DNA from: Boletus sp. NGJ
Taxonomy: Eukaryota > Basidiomycota > Agaricomycetes > Boletales > Boletaceae
Direction of reading: 5' to 3'
Assembly (NCBI GenBank): GCA_019096195.1
Contig: JAGTXK010000095.1
Coordinates: 434,001-498,000 of the forward strand
DNA: 64,000 bases
Both the position numbers and the translations under genes were made by a program. This document shows positions 15,732 to 29,100 of the stretch, one piece after another (positions within the stretch are counted from its first letter, which is position 1; each line of letters starts with the position of its first letter). The notes under the pieces were generated by a model, which saw nothing but the letters and a program-made list of their open reading frames with translations, made no database searches and was not told the DNA's origin.

Positions 15732-17114
15732 ATGGCGTCAGATAAGGCGAGACTGGCGAAAGACAAGGTGAGTGACAGAAATTCTCATCGGTCTCCTGGT
15801 AGTGACGCTTGATCAGGGGAATGCGGCGTTCAAGGTTGCCAACTATCCCGCTGCTATTGGTCACTACACCGACGCAATCCTTGCCGACAGCAGCGACCAC
15901 ACATTCTTCCTCAACCGGGCAGCGGCGTATCTCAAACTAGGCAAGTACGTGCGTAAATTTATGCCAAAGCTGCTCCATGCGGCTGATCAGTTGCTCTGCA
16001 GATCCGAGGATGCAGAGAAGGATTGCACCGAGGTTTTGGCGCTGAGCTCCAATAATGTGAAAGCACTTTTCAGAAGGGGTCAAGCGCGGAGAGCTCTTGG
16101 GAACCTGGATGACGCTCAGGCAGGTACCGAACGATATCAAAATCAAACCGATCGTCGCTCATTCGTTCGCAGATTTGGACCAAGCCCTCGCGCTAGATCC
16201 TGCGAACGAATCGGTAAAGAATGAGATACTCGAGCTCGAGAAGTTATCACAGCAACGGATGCTCAAACAACGTTCCAAGTATACCGTAGGTCTTCACCAC
16301 TGTAAGGACGTCGGTGAACGCTGGATTTTCGTTCGTAGGCAGTTGGCACGCCGAAAAACACCACCCCAAAACGACGTCGAGTTCCCATTGAGATAGTTGA
16401 AGGCGATGTGCCTCCATCTCATGAAACACGGACTACTACGCCCTCGAAGACTAAAAATACGGAACTGCTTCAGCCCGTCTCATCGCGCCCGCTGAAGAAA
16501 GAAAGCAAGCCAACCACGACAAAAGCTCCTCCGTCCAAACCGCAGACGTTTGTGGACGCCAAACAGGCGCGCGAAGAGTCTAAGCCAGTCAGAGTATCAG
16601 GTGGGATATTCCGCCCCACAGGAAACCACACCGTCGTTACCAGGACACCAATGGAGACTGCCTCTTCCATGCGAGAATCTACCCCACGACCAACCCCAAG
16701 CGATACCAGTACTTCACGATTCCCAGAGCCACGCACAACGCTATTTCAATTTACTAAGTCATGGGAATCCTTGCCATCCGACATGGACAAATGGGATCTC
16801 ATTCGTGTAAGTTAGTTACTCTTGCAGATACACCTCTCAGAAGTTTATGTTATCTCATCCAGACAATCTCACCATCGTCCATCCCAGCGCTATTCCAAGT
16901 CTCACTGGAACCGGAGTTGCTTAAATCCATTTTACACACATTCCAGGCCATGCTCGAGCAGGATCCGACTCCGGACACGAGGGATAGTGCACGAGAATAC
17001 CTGTTGGCCTTCACCAAGGTTCAACGATTCGGGACGGTAATGTTGTTCATGGATAAACAGGAGAGGCAGCTATTTGAGTTGTTACACAAAAACGTGAACT
17101 CTGCACAGTCGTAG
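15732..17114 (+). CDS. RPAP3-like TPR co-chaperone
   Basis: RPAP3/Spag1-type proteins bind Hsp90/Hsp70 tails through TPRs and help assemble RNA polymerases and other large complexes within R2TP. The start is MASDKARLAKDK at 15,732. Spliced exons carry about three TPR units: GNAAFKVANYPAAIGHYTDA, then a unit ending in KDCTEVLALSSNNVKALFRR, then ADLDQALALDPANESVK. A Lys/Pro/Ser/Thr-rich linker follows (about 16,380-16,720). The C-terminal segment from about 16,735 to 17,110, including FQFTKSWESL and LLAFTKVQRF, matches the RPAP3_C domain that contacts the R2TP ATPases. Small size (about 360-380 residues) and a single TPR cluster fit the compact fungal form. The gene is divergent from DUG2. Confidence 0.8.
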
Positions 17115-17302
17115 GATTACAAGGAGCCCAGTGCATGTTGCATGCATCTGTAAATTAGACTTGAAAGTCTCGACGATCGTCGTATCCTCAAGCTGGCCCG
17201 CATCTTGTTGGCTCTCCGACGAGCGGAAAGTGAGTCACACGTCCGGCCGTCCATTAACCTGGTTGCAAGTCCATTGCGTTCCCCATCAACCAATCATCTG
17301 AT
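17115..17302 (+). promoter_or_regulatory. Short intergenic region before the Sec14-like gene
   Basis: These 188 bp separate the RPAP3-like stop from the CRAL-TRIO start on the same strand. They must hold a 3' UTR and a promoter. No distinct motif is assigned. Confidence 0.3.
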
Positions 17303-18590
17303 ATGCCTACTCATTCCGACGAGTCCCATGCCAATTTAGATGGCCCCAATGGTGTCAATCCAGCTGTCACGGAAGCTATTCCAGCAGTGGATGACACAAA
17401 CCTACAAGATCGACTCGGAACCCCTCAACGAAGCCAGACAAGCACAAACGAACACGCTGGGCTACTCGAGGTGTTCAAAGCAAACCTCATCCAAGCAGGT
17501 CTCTATCGCCCAGCAACCGACGACTTGGAAGGTCGAGCGAGTCACTATGACGTGACGCTCATGTGCGTCTTTCTCCGAGAGCCTTTGAAGCAAATCTGAC
17601 AAGCGCGTGACCGTAAGGCGGTTTCTGCGCGCACGTCGGTTCGACCTCAACAAGGCAGAGAAGCAATTCGCCGGTGCAGAGGCATGGAGGAGGCAGCACA
17701 ATGTCGACGAGCTGTTCAAGTCGTTCGACACTGCTGAGCTGGAGTCGTCTCGGAGGTTCTATCCCCGCTGGACTGGGCGCCGAGACAAAGTATGGACACA
17801 CTTTTTTTTCGATCCAGCAGCCGGGCTCATTTGACGTTGGCAAATTAAAATTTCCGTGCATGGACTCTCTGCAGCACGGTCTGCCGGTGTACGTCTACCG
17901 ACTAGCTTCTCTCGACAGTTCGTTGCGCCGCGAGTTAGACGCGGTTCCATCAGAGAGGCGGCATCAATGCATGTACGTGGAATGTTCGACGGCGCACCAC
18001 ACATAGTGGGTGACTGAGCGTCTGCAACGCTAGCGTCGCACTCTACGAATACATGATCCACTTCGTGTTACCCCTCTGTGATCATTTACCTCACGAACCA
18101 GCCACGCCGATATCCTCCGTGATGACGATCATCGATCTGACGGATATTTCGCTGACCGCTATGTGGTCTCTCCGGAGCCACCTCCAACAAGCATCCACGA
18201 TGGCCACCGTCAACTACCCAGAAACGCTGAATACCATCACTGTCGTAAATTCCCCGTCGTTCTTTCCCACCATATGGAACTGGGTCAAGGTACGCGCTCG
18301 AGACACGGCCCGATTACATGTGAGACGTTGACTTGCGCGCGTGACGTGTTTCGACCTAGTAGGGCTGGTTTGACGAGGGTACTCGTCGGAAGGTTCATAT
18401 TCTGGGAAAAGATCCTGGTGATACTCTTCGCGAATTGATCAATGAGGAAGACTTGCCGGTGTCCTATGGCGGTAAACTGAGATGGGTCTTCGAAGATGAG
18501 CCGTGCTTGGATGACGACATCCAAAAAGCTATCGGCGAAATGCCAAAGGGACCCCTCACTTTCACTGACGGTAGCGTCGTGAGACCATAG
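17303..18590 (+). CDS. CRAL-TRIO (Sec14-like) lipid-transfer protein
   Basis: Sec14-family proteins carry phosphatidylinositol and phosphatidylcholine, or other lipids, between membranes. The start is MPTHSDESHAN. An acidic, disordered N-terminus of about 60 residues is followed by the CRAL-TRIO N-terminal helix bundle (RRFLRARRFDLNKAEKQF, about 17,620-17,675). The lipid-binding lobe follows: HGLPVYVYRL after an 85-bp intron (17,790-17,874), then SVMTIIDLTDISL, then YPETLNTITVVNSPSFFPTIW, the classic gate and floor segments. The last exon contains LPVSYGGKLRW, the usual LPxxYGG close of the domain, and ends DGSVVRP at the stop ending 18,590. The predicted length is about 330 residues. The ligand cannot be told from the sequence. 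It converges on SCC2 with 217 bp between stop codons. Confidence 0.88.
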
Positions 18591-18696
18591 CAATCAGATA
18601 GACAAAGATACCTGCGACAAAGTAGATCGTACCGCAGGCTACCCGTCCCGAAGATGTATCTTGACGTGTTGGGTCATCGAAAGCTCCTGAGCCCAT
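18562..18696 (-). CDS. Possible 44-residue membrane microprotein (weak)
   Basis: In the gap between the Sec14-like gene and SCC2, an ATG at 18,696 opens a 44-codon frame: a polar start (MGSGAFDDPTRQ), one hydrophobic segment of about 20 residues (TIYFVAGIFVYLIAMV) and a basic tail (SRRYRQ). This is a plausible single-pass layout. It overlaps the last 29 bp of the opposite Sec14-like gene and could equally be the 3' UTR of SCC2. An in-frame ATG 31 codons upstream exists but its extension looks random. No family is recognised. Confidence 0.2.
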   Translation of the reverse strand: MGSGAFDDPTRQDTSSGRVACGTIYFVAGIFVYLIAMVSRRYRQ

Positions 18697-18807
18697 TAGA
18701 TATCTACTGGTATTGTCCGGAGAGTACAATACATTAATGCACAGAGGATAATGATATATGCGTTTGAAAAACGAAAACTCGAAGAACAACAGCTACAGAA
18801 ACCTGTA

Positions 18808-21800
18808 TCACTCGAGGTCGTCTTCAGGTTCAGCCACCACACCGTCTTCATTCCAAATCTGAAGGAACTGGTGGGAGGAAACGTCAATGATCAATCCACG
18901 CACAAAGGATGCGGCTTATTTACCGTCGTTTTTTGCACCGCCAAATGCTCAGGTAGGATAAGGGGTGCCATAGCGAACGGTAGACGGTCCCAAGATATCG
19001 GAAGCTGATGGCGTTTGATAGCAGGTTTGTCTCCAACAGCGCTCTTCTTTCCTGGAACGAATTTACTGCATTTTCTGGGGGGCACAATGAATCGAAACAA
19101 TGCAAGTTCGCAAGCTGACTTACTCCTCGGATAGACCATACAATCCCTTCAAGTGCGATTTCAGCAGCATCACAACACAAATTATAATAGAGGTTCTCAT
19201 GACGTCGATGGTGAGGTTTGGTTCTAGTGAAGGTTGCGGAGCGGGATTCTGTGACTGTGATCAGTGATTGCCGACAATACCGGTCGTTCGTCTCACCACT
19301 ACATGGGTGCCATCCGGGATGTACTGCTGTTGTGGCTCATGCAGCTGGGCGAGCAGGTTTGAAGGAGAAACGACTTCTATGAGTTGCATTCCTGAAGTGG
19401 ATAATATAGACGTGAGGTGTTTGATGACAGTGAGGATCTCCTCTTGGGTCTTGTAATCTAGAGTAGCAAAGTTCTCGGCCATGTAGCGGGAAAAATCAAC
19501 ATCATCCTTGAGGTTGTTATTTAGAATGAGAGGAGTTGAAGAGTGTGAGAGCGCATCTTCACCTGTGATGATTTCAATGCGGTCGGAATTTCAAATGATT
19601 TGACCAGCGCTTTCAAGAAGTCCTGTCGAGGGGCTCTTTTTTCCCGAACCAGCGAGTACCATCGCTGCAACAAAGCGGTTGGTTCAGGTTGCATACGATA
19701 ACCTGCAGTAACCAAATTAGTGGTGTCAAAAGATTAAAAAATATACCGACCCTGAACATTATTTGGCGAGATCACTTTCTGGTAATCGAACGACTGCCTT
19801 GCGCTGACGATAAAGCGAGCATTGAGAAGACTCATGTGCTTGTTGTACAAAATGGCATGCAACGTGTTTGCCCGAACACTCGTCGCTGCGACAGGGCTCG
19901 TTTCAAGCGCAACAATGATGGGGAAAGACTGTTTTGTTCAGTGGCATCAGTGACTCACACAATAGTCTACATTGCATACCTGAAGCGGGTGTGCAAGTCC
20001 TTGCTTGACGGTGAAAGTTAGAATATCAACAGCAACAACCTGTATCTGCGGGTTTTGAGAGAGCGCAGCGTCCAAGATGGGTGAAATGTAACGTTGAACG
20101 ACTGCGGAGCTGACTCTGTCCAAAGGAAAGGCTCGTCACAATCACTTGTATCCGAAATAGCGATTCTTACCCGGAATCCGCAAACCCTTCTGTATTACCA
20201 ACAAGCTCTGCCATATCCACAACGCCATCGCCCTTTTGCCCAGAGCCTGGAGTAGCGAGCGTCAACATCATCGAAGTTGTACAATATGCGTTACTCACCC
20301 TTGCGTTGTTCGGCATGTTTCGCTGCTTCAGAAACTAAGAAATCTTGCATGATCCTCAGCAACCGTCCTCGGCTTTCTTCATCACAAGAATTGAAAATCG
20401 CATCCATAATTCCGGCAGACCGCTCCAACGTCATCAGAGTAGGTTGAGCGCGGAACAAGAAGCCTTGCAAGGAATTCCGTAAGGTCAGTCTCTCACAGAG
20501 CGTGGAAACGTACCCAGACACTGCAAAATCCGTCCCTTGAGACCAGGATCATTGTATTTTTCGTAGAGAGAGACAAGGCTATTATAGATGTGTTCCACAA
20601 TAAGTCCCTGTCACGCATGGTGGTTAAAAGAATCGATACTACTTGACGAGTTTCATTACCTCTGAAACGCTGTTCAACTCGGCCGCAAATTCTGCGAGGG
20701 ATTAGTTCTCCCTCATAAATAGATAATATCGTACTCACCGAGTCGCTCAACACGGAGATGATCGAAGTCGCAGTGTTCCCCGAGTAGAGACACAATAAAG
20801 ATGAGGATAGATAATGACCGTGTCTCCACGGCGGTCATTGTCTCGCTACTGCGGACGATAGCTTGTTGAAGACGAGCTGCGAAGCGCGTGAGATTCAACC
20901 GAGCGCTTCGATACAAAAGGCTCACCGTTGCACGATTTCAGAAGAGCGACGAGTCGATGAAAGTCGTGTGTGAGATGCTGTACAACTCCACACATGCACG
21001 CAACACTCTCTTGTAAGCACTTTATAAAAAGTCATACATGCTCGATTGAACTTGTCGGCTCAACCTACCACCACACCACCAACGTTGGACGGCTTCACGA
21101 TCATGGGTTGTAAAACCAACTGTAGCTCCTGGCCAAACTTGACCGCAGTTTTTGGCATATGGGGAATTGATATCCGGAAAACTCGGAGCAGGTAGTCAGT
21201 CACGGCCAACTCCTCGGGCTACGAAGCGAAATTAGGACATGCTGCATACAACCAACGGGCTTGTACGAACGGAAGCAGGGTTCTTCAAGTATGGGAGTAG
21301 TGTGAAAGCTTTGCTGCCAGACAGTACAGACGGATATGCGGTTGCAAACAGGTAGAGCGTTCTGATGCATGATTGAACCGTCTAGAATACAAATAAGCCT
21401 AGGAGCGAGGTGATTCTTTTACTAACAAGCCCAACACTTACAAAACCAGGAAGATCAGAAGCGTCGACGAGGCCATCAATCAAGGTTTCACATATCTCAG
21501 AGTACTTCGCATGCATGAAGGGGGTATCCACAAGGTTTTGACTCGATATGATCTTGTGAAGGAGATCCTCCAAAGGAGATTGCTTATCTTTGAAGTAAGC
21601 AGACACGCCCATGATAACAGACACTTTCAAGAGCAAAGAAGTCTTGTCCTGAGCGCTGTTTGAGGAAGGTGGCTTTCCCTTGAAAGTGACGGCTTGAGAT
21701 GGTGTGGTCTGGAACCACAACTCCTCGACGGTCTTGACGGCGAGGTCCTTGACAGTGTCATCCTCATCCAACATTCGCAATACGAGCTTTGTGCAAATGT

Positions 21801-24800
21801 CGACGCGACGCTCCAGATCCTCAGTAACGCTGTAGTATTGCTTGAGCAGCTTGATCACACGCTTTCGCACTCCTAGCCCAGTGTCCTGTAGCGTCAATGT
21901 CAGCGAGTTGTCGGCGAAGAGGGCGGATAAGCAGGTACCGCTATACGGTCAGCAATTCGTGAATAGTAATCACCGACCACTTCGGGAGACTCTATCATGT
22001 ATTTACCGATCAACTCAACGGCAGCATCTCGGACAGCTGGTGAAGAATCTAGAAGGTGCCCTTCAATGGCTCGTCGTACGTTTGCCTGTCTTGTATTAAT
22101 TATATGCACCCGGTGATATTGCACACACGCTTACTGTCGAAAGAATACTGGAGTCGCTGGTCACAATCTGGCCAAGAGCTCGTAATGCTTTGGTCCGCAT
22201 GAACACAGGCGGCGCGTCAAGAGCCGTCAGCACCACATTTAGTATTGGTCCGAAAGAGCTCCTAAGATTTTGGACCGTGCCAATCTCCTCTGCAAACAGA
22301 TCAACACGGGTCGCTTCTTCTTCAGACCTAGCAAAGCATAAAAGACTGAGGCATGTAGTATTGGTACATGCTCACCCAACATCAAAGACGTCATTGGAGC
22401 GGTTTGTCCATACTTCAGACAGGGCATTCCGAATCTGCATACAAAGAGTGAGTGTCGATGATTTTTGTGCAGGTCCGCCGTCGTCCTGGGGTAAAGTGCC
22501 ACGTAGCACTCGTAAAGCGTTTGCCAGTTCATGACCCCACATTGCAGAAGTAAGTTCGCGCGCGCTCTGACCCCGGCAAAGTGATATAGCTCCCAACTTC
22601 ACTGTAATTTATGACGTACCTCGTAGGCTTGATCATCCGAAGAACGTTTCACCAAGTGAAAAGATACAGCTTCATGACGACTCAGGAGCGTTTCAAAAGC
22701 TTGCATATTCTCAGTCGAAAGAATCTAGAGAACCTAACTGTGAGACCATTTATTTCGAGATATGGAATTCATACCTCATCGAGTGCGACGACTGGATTCT
22801 TGCTGCTCCGTTGACGAACCTTTATAGCACTCGATCGTAATCGAGCAGCGATAACCCCCAAATGATCTAAAGCTATCGCCTTCGCTGCGTTAGTATCTAT
22901 CTGAACACTCGTCTTCACGTCATCCAGCGAGGCTACCTGGGAGGGAAAGCCCGCTAAATTGCACGACTAGTTGGGTCCAAATAACCATACCATGAATTTA
23001 CAGATCACACTCAGAATCAAACTTGCTGCTGGCCACTCTGGCCAATATAGGACAACCAGGAGATCAGAGATTAGGTTATCGAGGATGATTCGATACTCGG
23101 CCTCGTTCGAGTTCTTCGTCAACTTCCCTTTCCCAGACCTAGACAAGCGATGAAGATATGATATGCCAGCGGATACGCGAACAGGAATCTACCTCTGCGT
23201 CAGAAAGAGGACGATTGTCTTCGCTGCATTGTTGGCCGAATCTAGGCCTAACATATACAGTTGCATCTCCTGGTGTCATGAGCGTAAACGAAGCGTGGAG
23301 TACCCCTTCTGACGCACCTCTGTGTCCTGTTCATCAAAAAAGACATTTTTGGGCTTCTCCGTCGTGCTGTCCTGATTCCGCAGCGCACGATTCTGACGAG
23401 TTTTGCATATCCTTCGCGCAGCTATTCGAACATCACGTGCAGATGTCTGTACGAGCTGAAGAAGTAGAGCGGACACTGTACGTATCGAACGGCCGTCGCG
23501 TAGTCTGCGTATATATTATCAACGACGGAGTACGACTGTTAAACGAATACAGACCGGAACTGTCCAGCCTTCTTGTGGCTGTTCGACAGCTTAATGAGTG
23601 ACGACAAAATTTCTTCAATGATCCATGACCGTTGACCTTCGTGGTTTGCAAAGACCTTGATGGGATCAGCTTAGCTAAACTCTAGTATCAACGAGATACT
23701 TACACTCCGGATGATTGAAAGAGCATCGAGGCGAAGACCTCTCATGGCACTATTCCCCAATGTACTCAATACAACATTCTCCCGCTTACCCTTCGTGTCA
23801 CTTTCCGTAGACTCTACAACAAAGAATGGCCCTATAGCGATATAAACCGCTTGGATGATGATTGCGTCAGACATGCTAATCCCATCAGCAGAAAATAGGG
23901 AGTTAATGCGAGGAAGGGCGGCAGCGAGGGCTTGAAAGAGCTCCGTGAGTAGCCTCCGCAACTCTCCGCAGCTAGAATGCGTGTAGCGAAGTAGGCAATT
24001 AAGTTGAGGGGACGCTGCTCCACCGAGTCCTGTGCCCTCTACAAAAGGGTAGACGACCATAGTGAGCTGATTCTTAACAGTGCTAAGGCAAGTTGTGATT
24101 AATTCCTCCGAGTAAAGCTGTCGTGTAACTGAGTGAATCAGACAAAGTCACGAACTATAGTCACGAACCTGTTTTGTGAGGCTCTCGCCGCTCAAGAGTG
24201 CCATACAACATTCTGCAGCGAGGATGCTATCCCGAGAGATTTCCAATTTAACGGCCAGCTCGTGCACGTCTGAGTCTGTAGGTTGTTGAGAATGGGAATC
24301 ATGCACTGTGCGATCGTCCTCCTCCTGTACATCTATACCATCCGCGGGTACCTTTTGGGCCTTCTTTGATTTGCTGGGTGACGAGGGTGGCGGAGGATGG
24401 TGGGTGGAGTTACGTAGAGGATCTAAGTTTTCTCCTGCCTTGATTGAGCGTTCTAAAATCTTCATTAATCTCGACAAAATGGGGGTTCCGATATCTCCAA
24501 GCGTATCTCGTGCCTTGGAACCAGAGCTAACATTGGCGACACCCTCACGTGTTGTACGTCTAGATCTCTTAGAGGGACGAGCTAGTTGACTTATGTATTT
24601 CGTCAATTTCCTTACGATGCTTGGCTGGAGGTGTGGATGGTTGCAGTCGACCGTGAGGGGAGAGAAGTATTCCTTTGGGAGGTCGGTAGGTTCGATATCT
24701 GCTGCAAGAGAATCTTCCGCCTCAAATATATCTTCAATCAAGGTGTTGAGCTTCTCAAGAGGGGCTGCGATACACAGGATATCAGCGGTGTAGATTGCCA

Positions 24801-26084
24801 TAAATAACTTAAATACCTCGCTCATCCCTGTCTCCGATGCGCCGAGCGGAGGACTTGACGCTGGCACGAATATCATGACGCAGATAATCACCTTCTTCGT
24901 CAGCAGATTCGTCCCCAGAGGCAGGATCACCGGAGTATTTTGATGACTTTGTCGAGGGTGTTTTCCAAGTTGGAGCGGGAACGTTAACATATGCCAACAC
25001 TTGGCGGGAGGATTTTGACGACTTGTGAGATGGCGTTTCACTCGTGGATCTCCAGAAGGAAGGCGAGTTTGTGGGGTTTGCCGCATGTATGCGCTTTTGA
25101 GAAGGAGTGATGAGCTCATCTGGAGATTTACGTTTTCTAGGAGTCACAGAAGGTTGGGAAACGGCTAGAGGGAGTGGTTTCGAAGGGAGCGAGTCTACTT
25201 TTGAGGGTGAATGCTGAGGGGTGCTCGCCGGCTGGATGGGCTTTGGGGTGCTTGCCGGTTGAATGGGCTTTGAATCCAAGAGCTGAGCTGAGCGATTAAG
25301 GAAATCCTTGAAAAAGGGACCCGATTCCTCTGGATTATAGACACGCTGTTGTGATTTGACTTGGCTGGGGTAGCCGAGAGCGAATGCGAGCGAGGAGGAC
25401 GAGGAACGGATGCCAGGTGGGGGTGGTGTCGGATAGGCCGATGTTGGATTGAACCGCTGGAGGACGGAGTTGGCTAGCGTCGGTGGGTTATAGGAGGAGC
25501 TGGAGGGCGTGAGGGTCCAGCTAGAGGGAGCTGCGAAATTACATTGGCTAGCGCTACAGTGATGGGGAGTCAGTCGGTAAGACGGCGGCGACGGACGAGG
25601 ACGCACGGTGTACCATAAGACAGATACCGAACTGATTCGTCCCTGGCAGCCTGCCAGTACTGGGAGTGTTGGGTAGGGGTTGAAGGGTCGGAGAGATAAG
25701 TAAGCTCGGGGGAGTACTCTGAGAAGGGAGAGTTGGACGGAGGATGCGCCTGATAGGAGATGGCGTGGAAGGCAGAGTAGTTTGCATGCATGTAGGTCGG
25801 CGGTGGGGCAATGGTGGAGAAATTGCTCATATGCCTCGTCACTGTTTACCCCTGGTCAGCGGGGAGAGCACAGAAAGACAAACGACGATACCATGTGCAG
25901 ACGGCGTCGCGGAGGCGGACGGGTACGCGGCAAAGAGCCTGTGGGCCTCATACACAGCGTCGGGGGCGTGTCCCTGGTGGATGCCACCGCTCGCGGCTGG
26001 ATCGGGCGAGTACGTCCCCTGCGAGCCGTGGCCATTCGCATGCCATTCAGACTGTCCGTTCATCCCAAGTCTGTACTGAACCAT
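18808..26084 (-). CDS. SCC2: SCC2/Mis4/NIPBL cohesin loader
   Basis: SCC2 with SCC4 loads cohesin onto DNA and stimulates its ATPase in the nucleus. The gene spans about 7.3 kb with many short introns and encodes roughly 1,900 residues. The first exon probably starts [11 protein letters not shown] at 26,084 (MNGQ at 26,063 is the alternative) and splices across a 50-bp intron to an exon containing [11 protein letters not shown]. The N-terminal 350 residues are Ser/Pro-rich and disordered, with a doubled KPIQPASTP and a basic PRKRKSPD stretch. The rest is a HEAT-repeat solenoid. The segment [18 protein letters not shown] (about 21,840-21,895), followed by the KTVEELWFQ helix, is the signature of the Nipped-B/SCC2 cohesin-loading HEAT region. 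The C-terminus reads FLQIWNEDG and ends EPEDDLE at the stop 18,808-18,810. No break was seen, though I did not verify every intron. Confidence 0.85.
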
Positions 26085-26146
26085 CTGTACACAGCAGCCG
26101 TTAGAATTGCCGTGACGCGTTGTGTCACAGTCACACAGAGTCACAT

Positions 26147-29100
26147 CTAGCTACCCGTCCTCGGCCTCTTTCGCGATCTAGCGCCCTCCTCGACCTCTGC
26201 TTGGCGCTTGTGTTTGATCCCAGCCACTCTCATAATCTCCTTTCTCTTCTCCCTATTCTTCTCCCCTTTCAATGACTCCTCTTTTTCAGCCTTCTTCCGC
26301 TGTACCTCTTTCCTCTCGTTTTGTTTCTCCTTCCGTCTCGCAACCTGATCCTTCCGCAATGCTCTGATTTGCTGCAAAAGCGCAACAGCTTTCTTCTCTT
26401 CCGGCTCCATCACCACGGCACGCTGTTGCAGATATGTCTTGGTGCTCTGTGCTTTCATCAACCTCGGTTTCGACGCATAGGGTAACGATGTTTGCAGTTT
26501 TTTGGGTATCTTGAGCGGATTGAATCGTCTCGGGGGGCGTGCGATAGGCCTGTAGTGCGAGTTGACATTCAACGGCGTCTTGACGCCCTCCTCTCGTCGC
26601 ACTTGGCCTGTCAGTCGCATACCTTGCCATCGCGATTTGTCCGACAGGAGCAATGATGTCACTGGATTGTAGAACTGGCGAGGCTGGATCGAGTACCATG
26701 CTCGTAGGAAGATAACGTCTATCGCCTCGTTTGTCAGCCCGTCAGCTTGACGTTAAAAATGGCCGCTCACCACTCATGAGTACTTTATCTTCAAACGTCG
26801 CCCGGAAGGCACCCTCTGGCTTCGAGAGCGCCTTTTTTACCTGACCCCGAATTCCTGAAACAGTCCGGATATTGGCCCCTTCAAATTTCGCGACTTCGAG
26901 TGCACTCGTAAACATGTCCTTCACGAATGCCGTGTTCTTGAATATCTTGAAAGGAACTCCTGTGAGCTTCAACTTTTTCACTATTTTCGTCGACTGGTCA
27001 ACATCGAGAACGACGCCTGTGGCCGACACCCTGAATGCAGCGCCATCTCCATCCAGTGAACTGAAAGCACAGAAACCACTATTTGGCAGAGCAACAGGAC
27101 CATAAAACGTCGCGTAGCAGTGCATGTGTTCGGGAGTGTACTTGAGCATACGCATACGAATAGAGTGATCATCAAGAGAGTATATTGGAATAGTCTGGAA
27201 ACGTCGCCATCCGAGTGAAAAGATAAGTGGATCATTGGTCTTGAGGGTCTTCGCGAACCAACGGTGTCGCTTTATGCGAACTTGGAGGTACCCAAGGCGT
27301 TCCTCAGCCGGCAATAAGCCTCCAACGATGATGGGATAATGAGGATCAAAGTTCTCGATCATCTCGCATGGAACGGAGGAGAGTTCAATGCGGACGTAAG
27401 TTCCTGGTCGGTAACCTTCCACCGATGTACGCGCTTCGCCGTCGACATCCTGGAATTCTGCTCGATTGAGTTGGAGTTGGCGATTCAACTCGTCTTTCTT
27501 TTCGTCGTAAAAGTCCATTTTAGCTCTTTCTGGATCGTCGTATTGCTCATCGAACTTGCGTTTGAGTGCTTCCTTTTTGGCAGTAAGCACCGTAGCACTG
27601 GTGGTCTCGGATTCCTGAAACTCCCCGCCCGCCAGTCCGTCCTCGCTTTGGTCTTCTGCACCACCAGCCACGGTGTCACCTCCAGTGACGAAAAGCGAAC
27701 GTATAGAGTCGAGGTTTTCCTCGTCCTCCCATTCCTGCAGACTATTAGGTAATAGTGGCTCTTTAGTCATGTCAAGATCACCACCACCACCACATGATTC
27801 GGCTATTTCTTTGGGATGAAAGAAATCATCGTTTTCTCCAAGCTCAGAGTCACTGTTCGCGAAGGCGAAATCTCCCTGTTCATCCTCCGCGATAAATTCC
27901 TCCAAGGGTCTTGTGGCGTTGCGGCGTGCAGCACGCCCATTGTCGTCACGCGACGTCACCAAGGTATCATCTTCGTCAGGGCCGTCGTCCTCGTCAGAGT
28001 CCATGTTTGGGTTTTCGCTATTGTCTGGGTCTGCCTCGTCTAGCTCGCGCCCATCTCCCGAGTCCTCGTCCAGCCAATCACCATTTTGGTCGTCGTGTCC
28101 TTCCCCGGTTGTGTCGATGACGTTGCGCGAGTGGGATGTTGCATCAACGCTGAGGTTTCGAGACGAAGATCCGAGTAATCTAATCTGACTCCGAGAAATG
28201 CCATCCCCGAGGGTAGCATCGACATCCTGTAGATCGATGACCATCTGCTCTCCTTCGCCTTGAGGTGCTGAATGGGGTGCTGAAATTATGACATCAACTA
28301 GCGACTATGTTCCATAGTGAACAGCCCACCATCTGTTGGCCCACGTGTAAAGTTACCGGGAACATTAATCCAGACCGAGTCTTTGTCATACGTGAGACCT
28401 CCAACGTCGCTCATCGGTGCATGCACAAGGAGCTTCTTCTTTTCGCTCAACTTTCTCCGTTTCTCCGAATTTGCGTCAGGGAGGGGACAGGGATCGCCCA
28501 GTACAGCGACAGACGTCATATTGAGGTCTCCGACACCAGGTATGTGAATTTTCGTGCTCTGACGGAGGTTGCTACCCCGCAGGTAACCATACAATGTGAC
28601 TGTCCGATCACATTTGCCTTTCGATGCACGAATCGTTTCGCGTGACGTAAGATCTTCAATACGATCTGCTAAAAGGTATGGGTGGCTGTTTCGAAACACG
28701 AGCGGACGGAACTTCATCACGCTGATGAAACGAGAGAGGTTGAGGATTTCGCTGTCGGGATACCGACCGTTGAGGACACCGGAAAGATAGAAGAGTTTCG
28801 CCCCTTGGTAGATTTCTGTCCAAAATCGCTTTTTGAGTGCCTTTTTGGTGTCCTTGAGAGTGGATGGTTTCTTAATGAAGTCGAGATGGGAAAGTACACC
28901 GATGACTTTTGGAAATCCGTGGGACTGTAATATGTTCAGGAACTCAAAGGTTTCCTGTGCACGACGTCATGAACAGGTAAGGTGGGTTGCAGTTGTTGAA
29001 AATCAAACCATTTCGAAGCCAAACGAAGCATCAATCATCAGGAGAACCAAGTCCACGACCTTGCCTATGTCGATCATGGAGTTGAGGTCATTGTTACACT

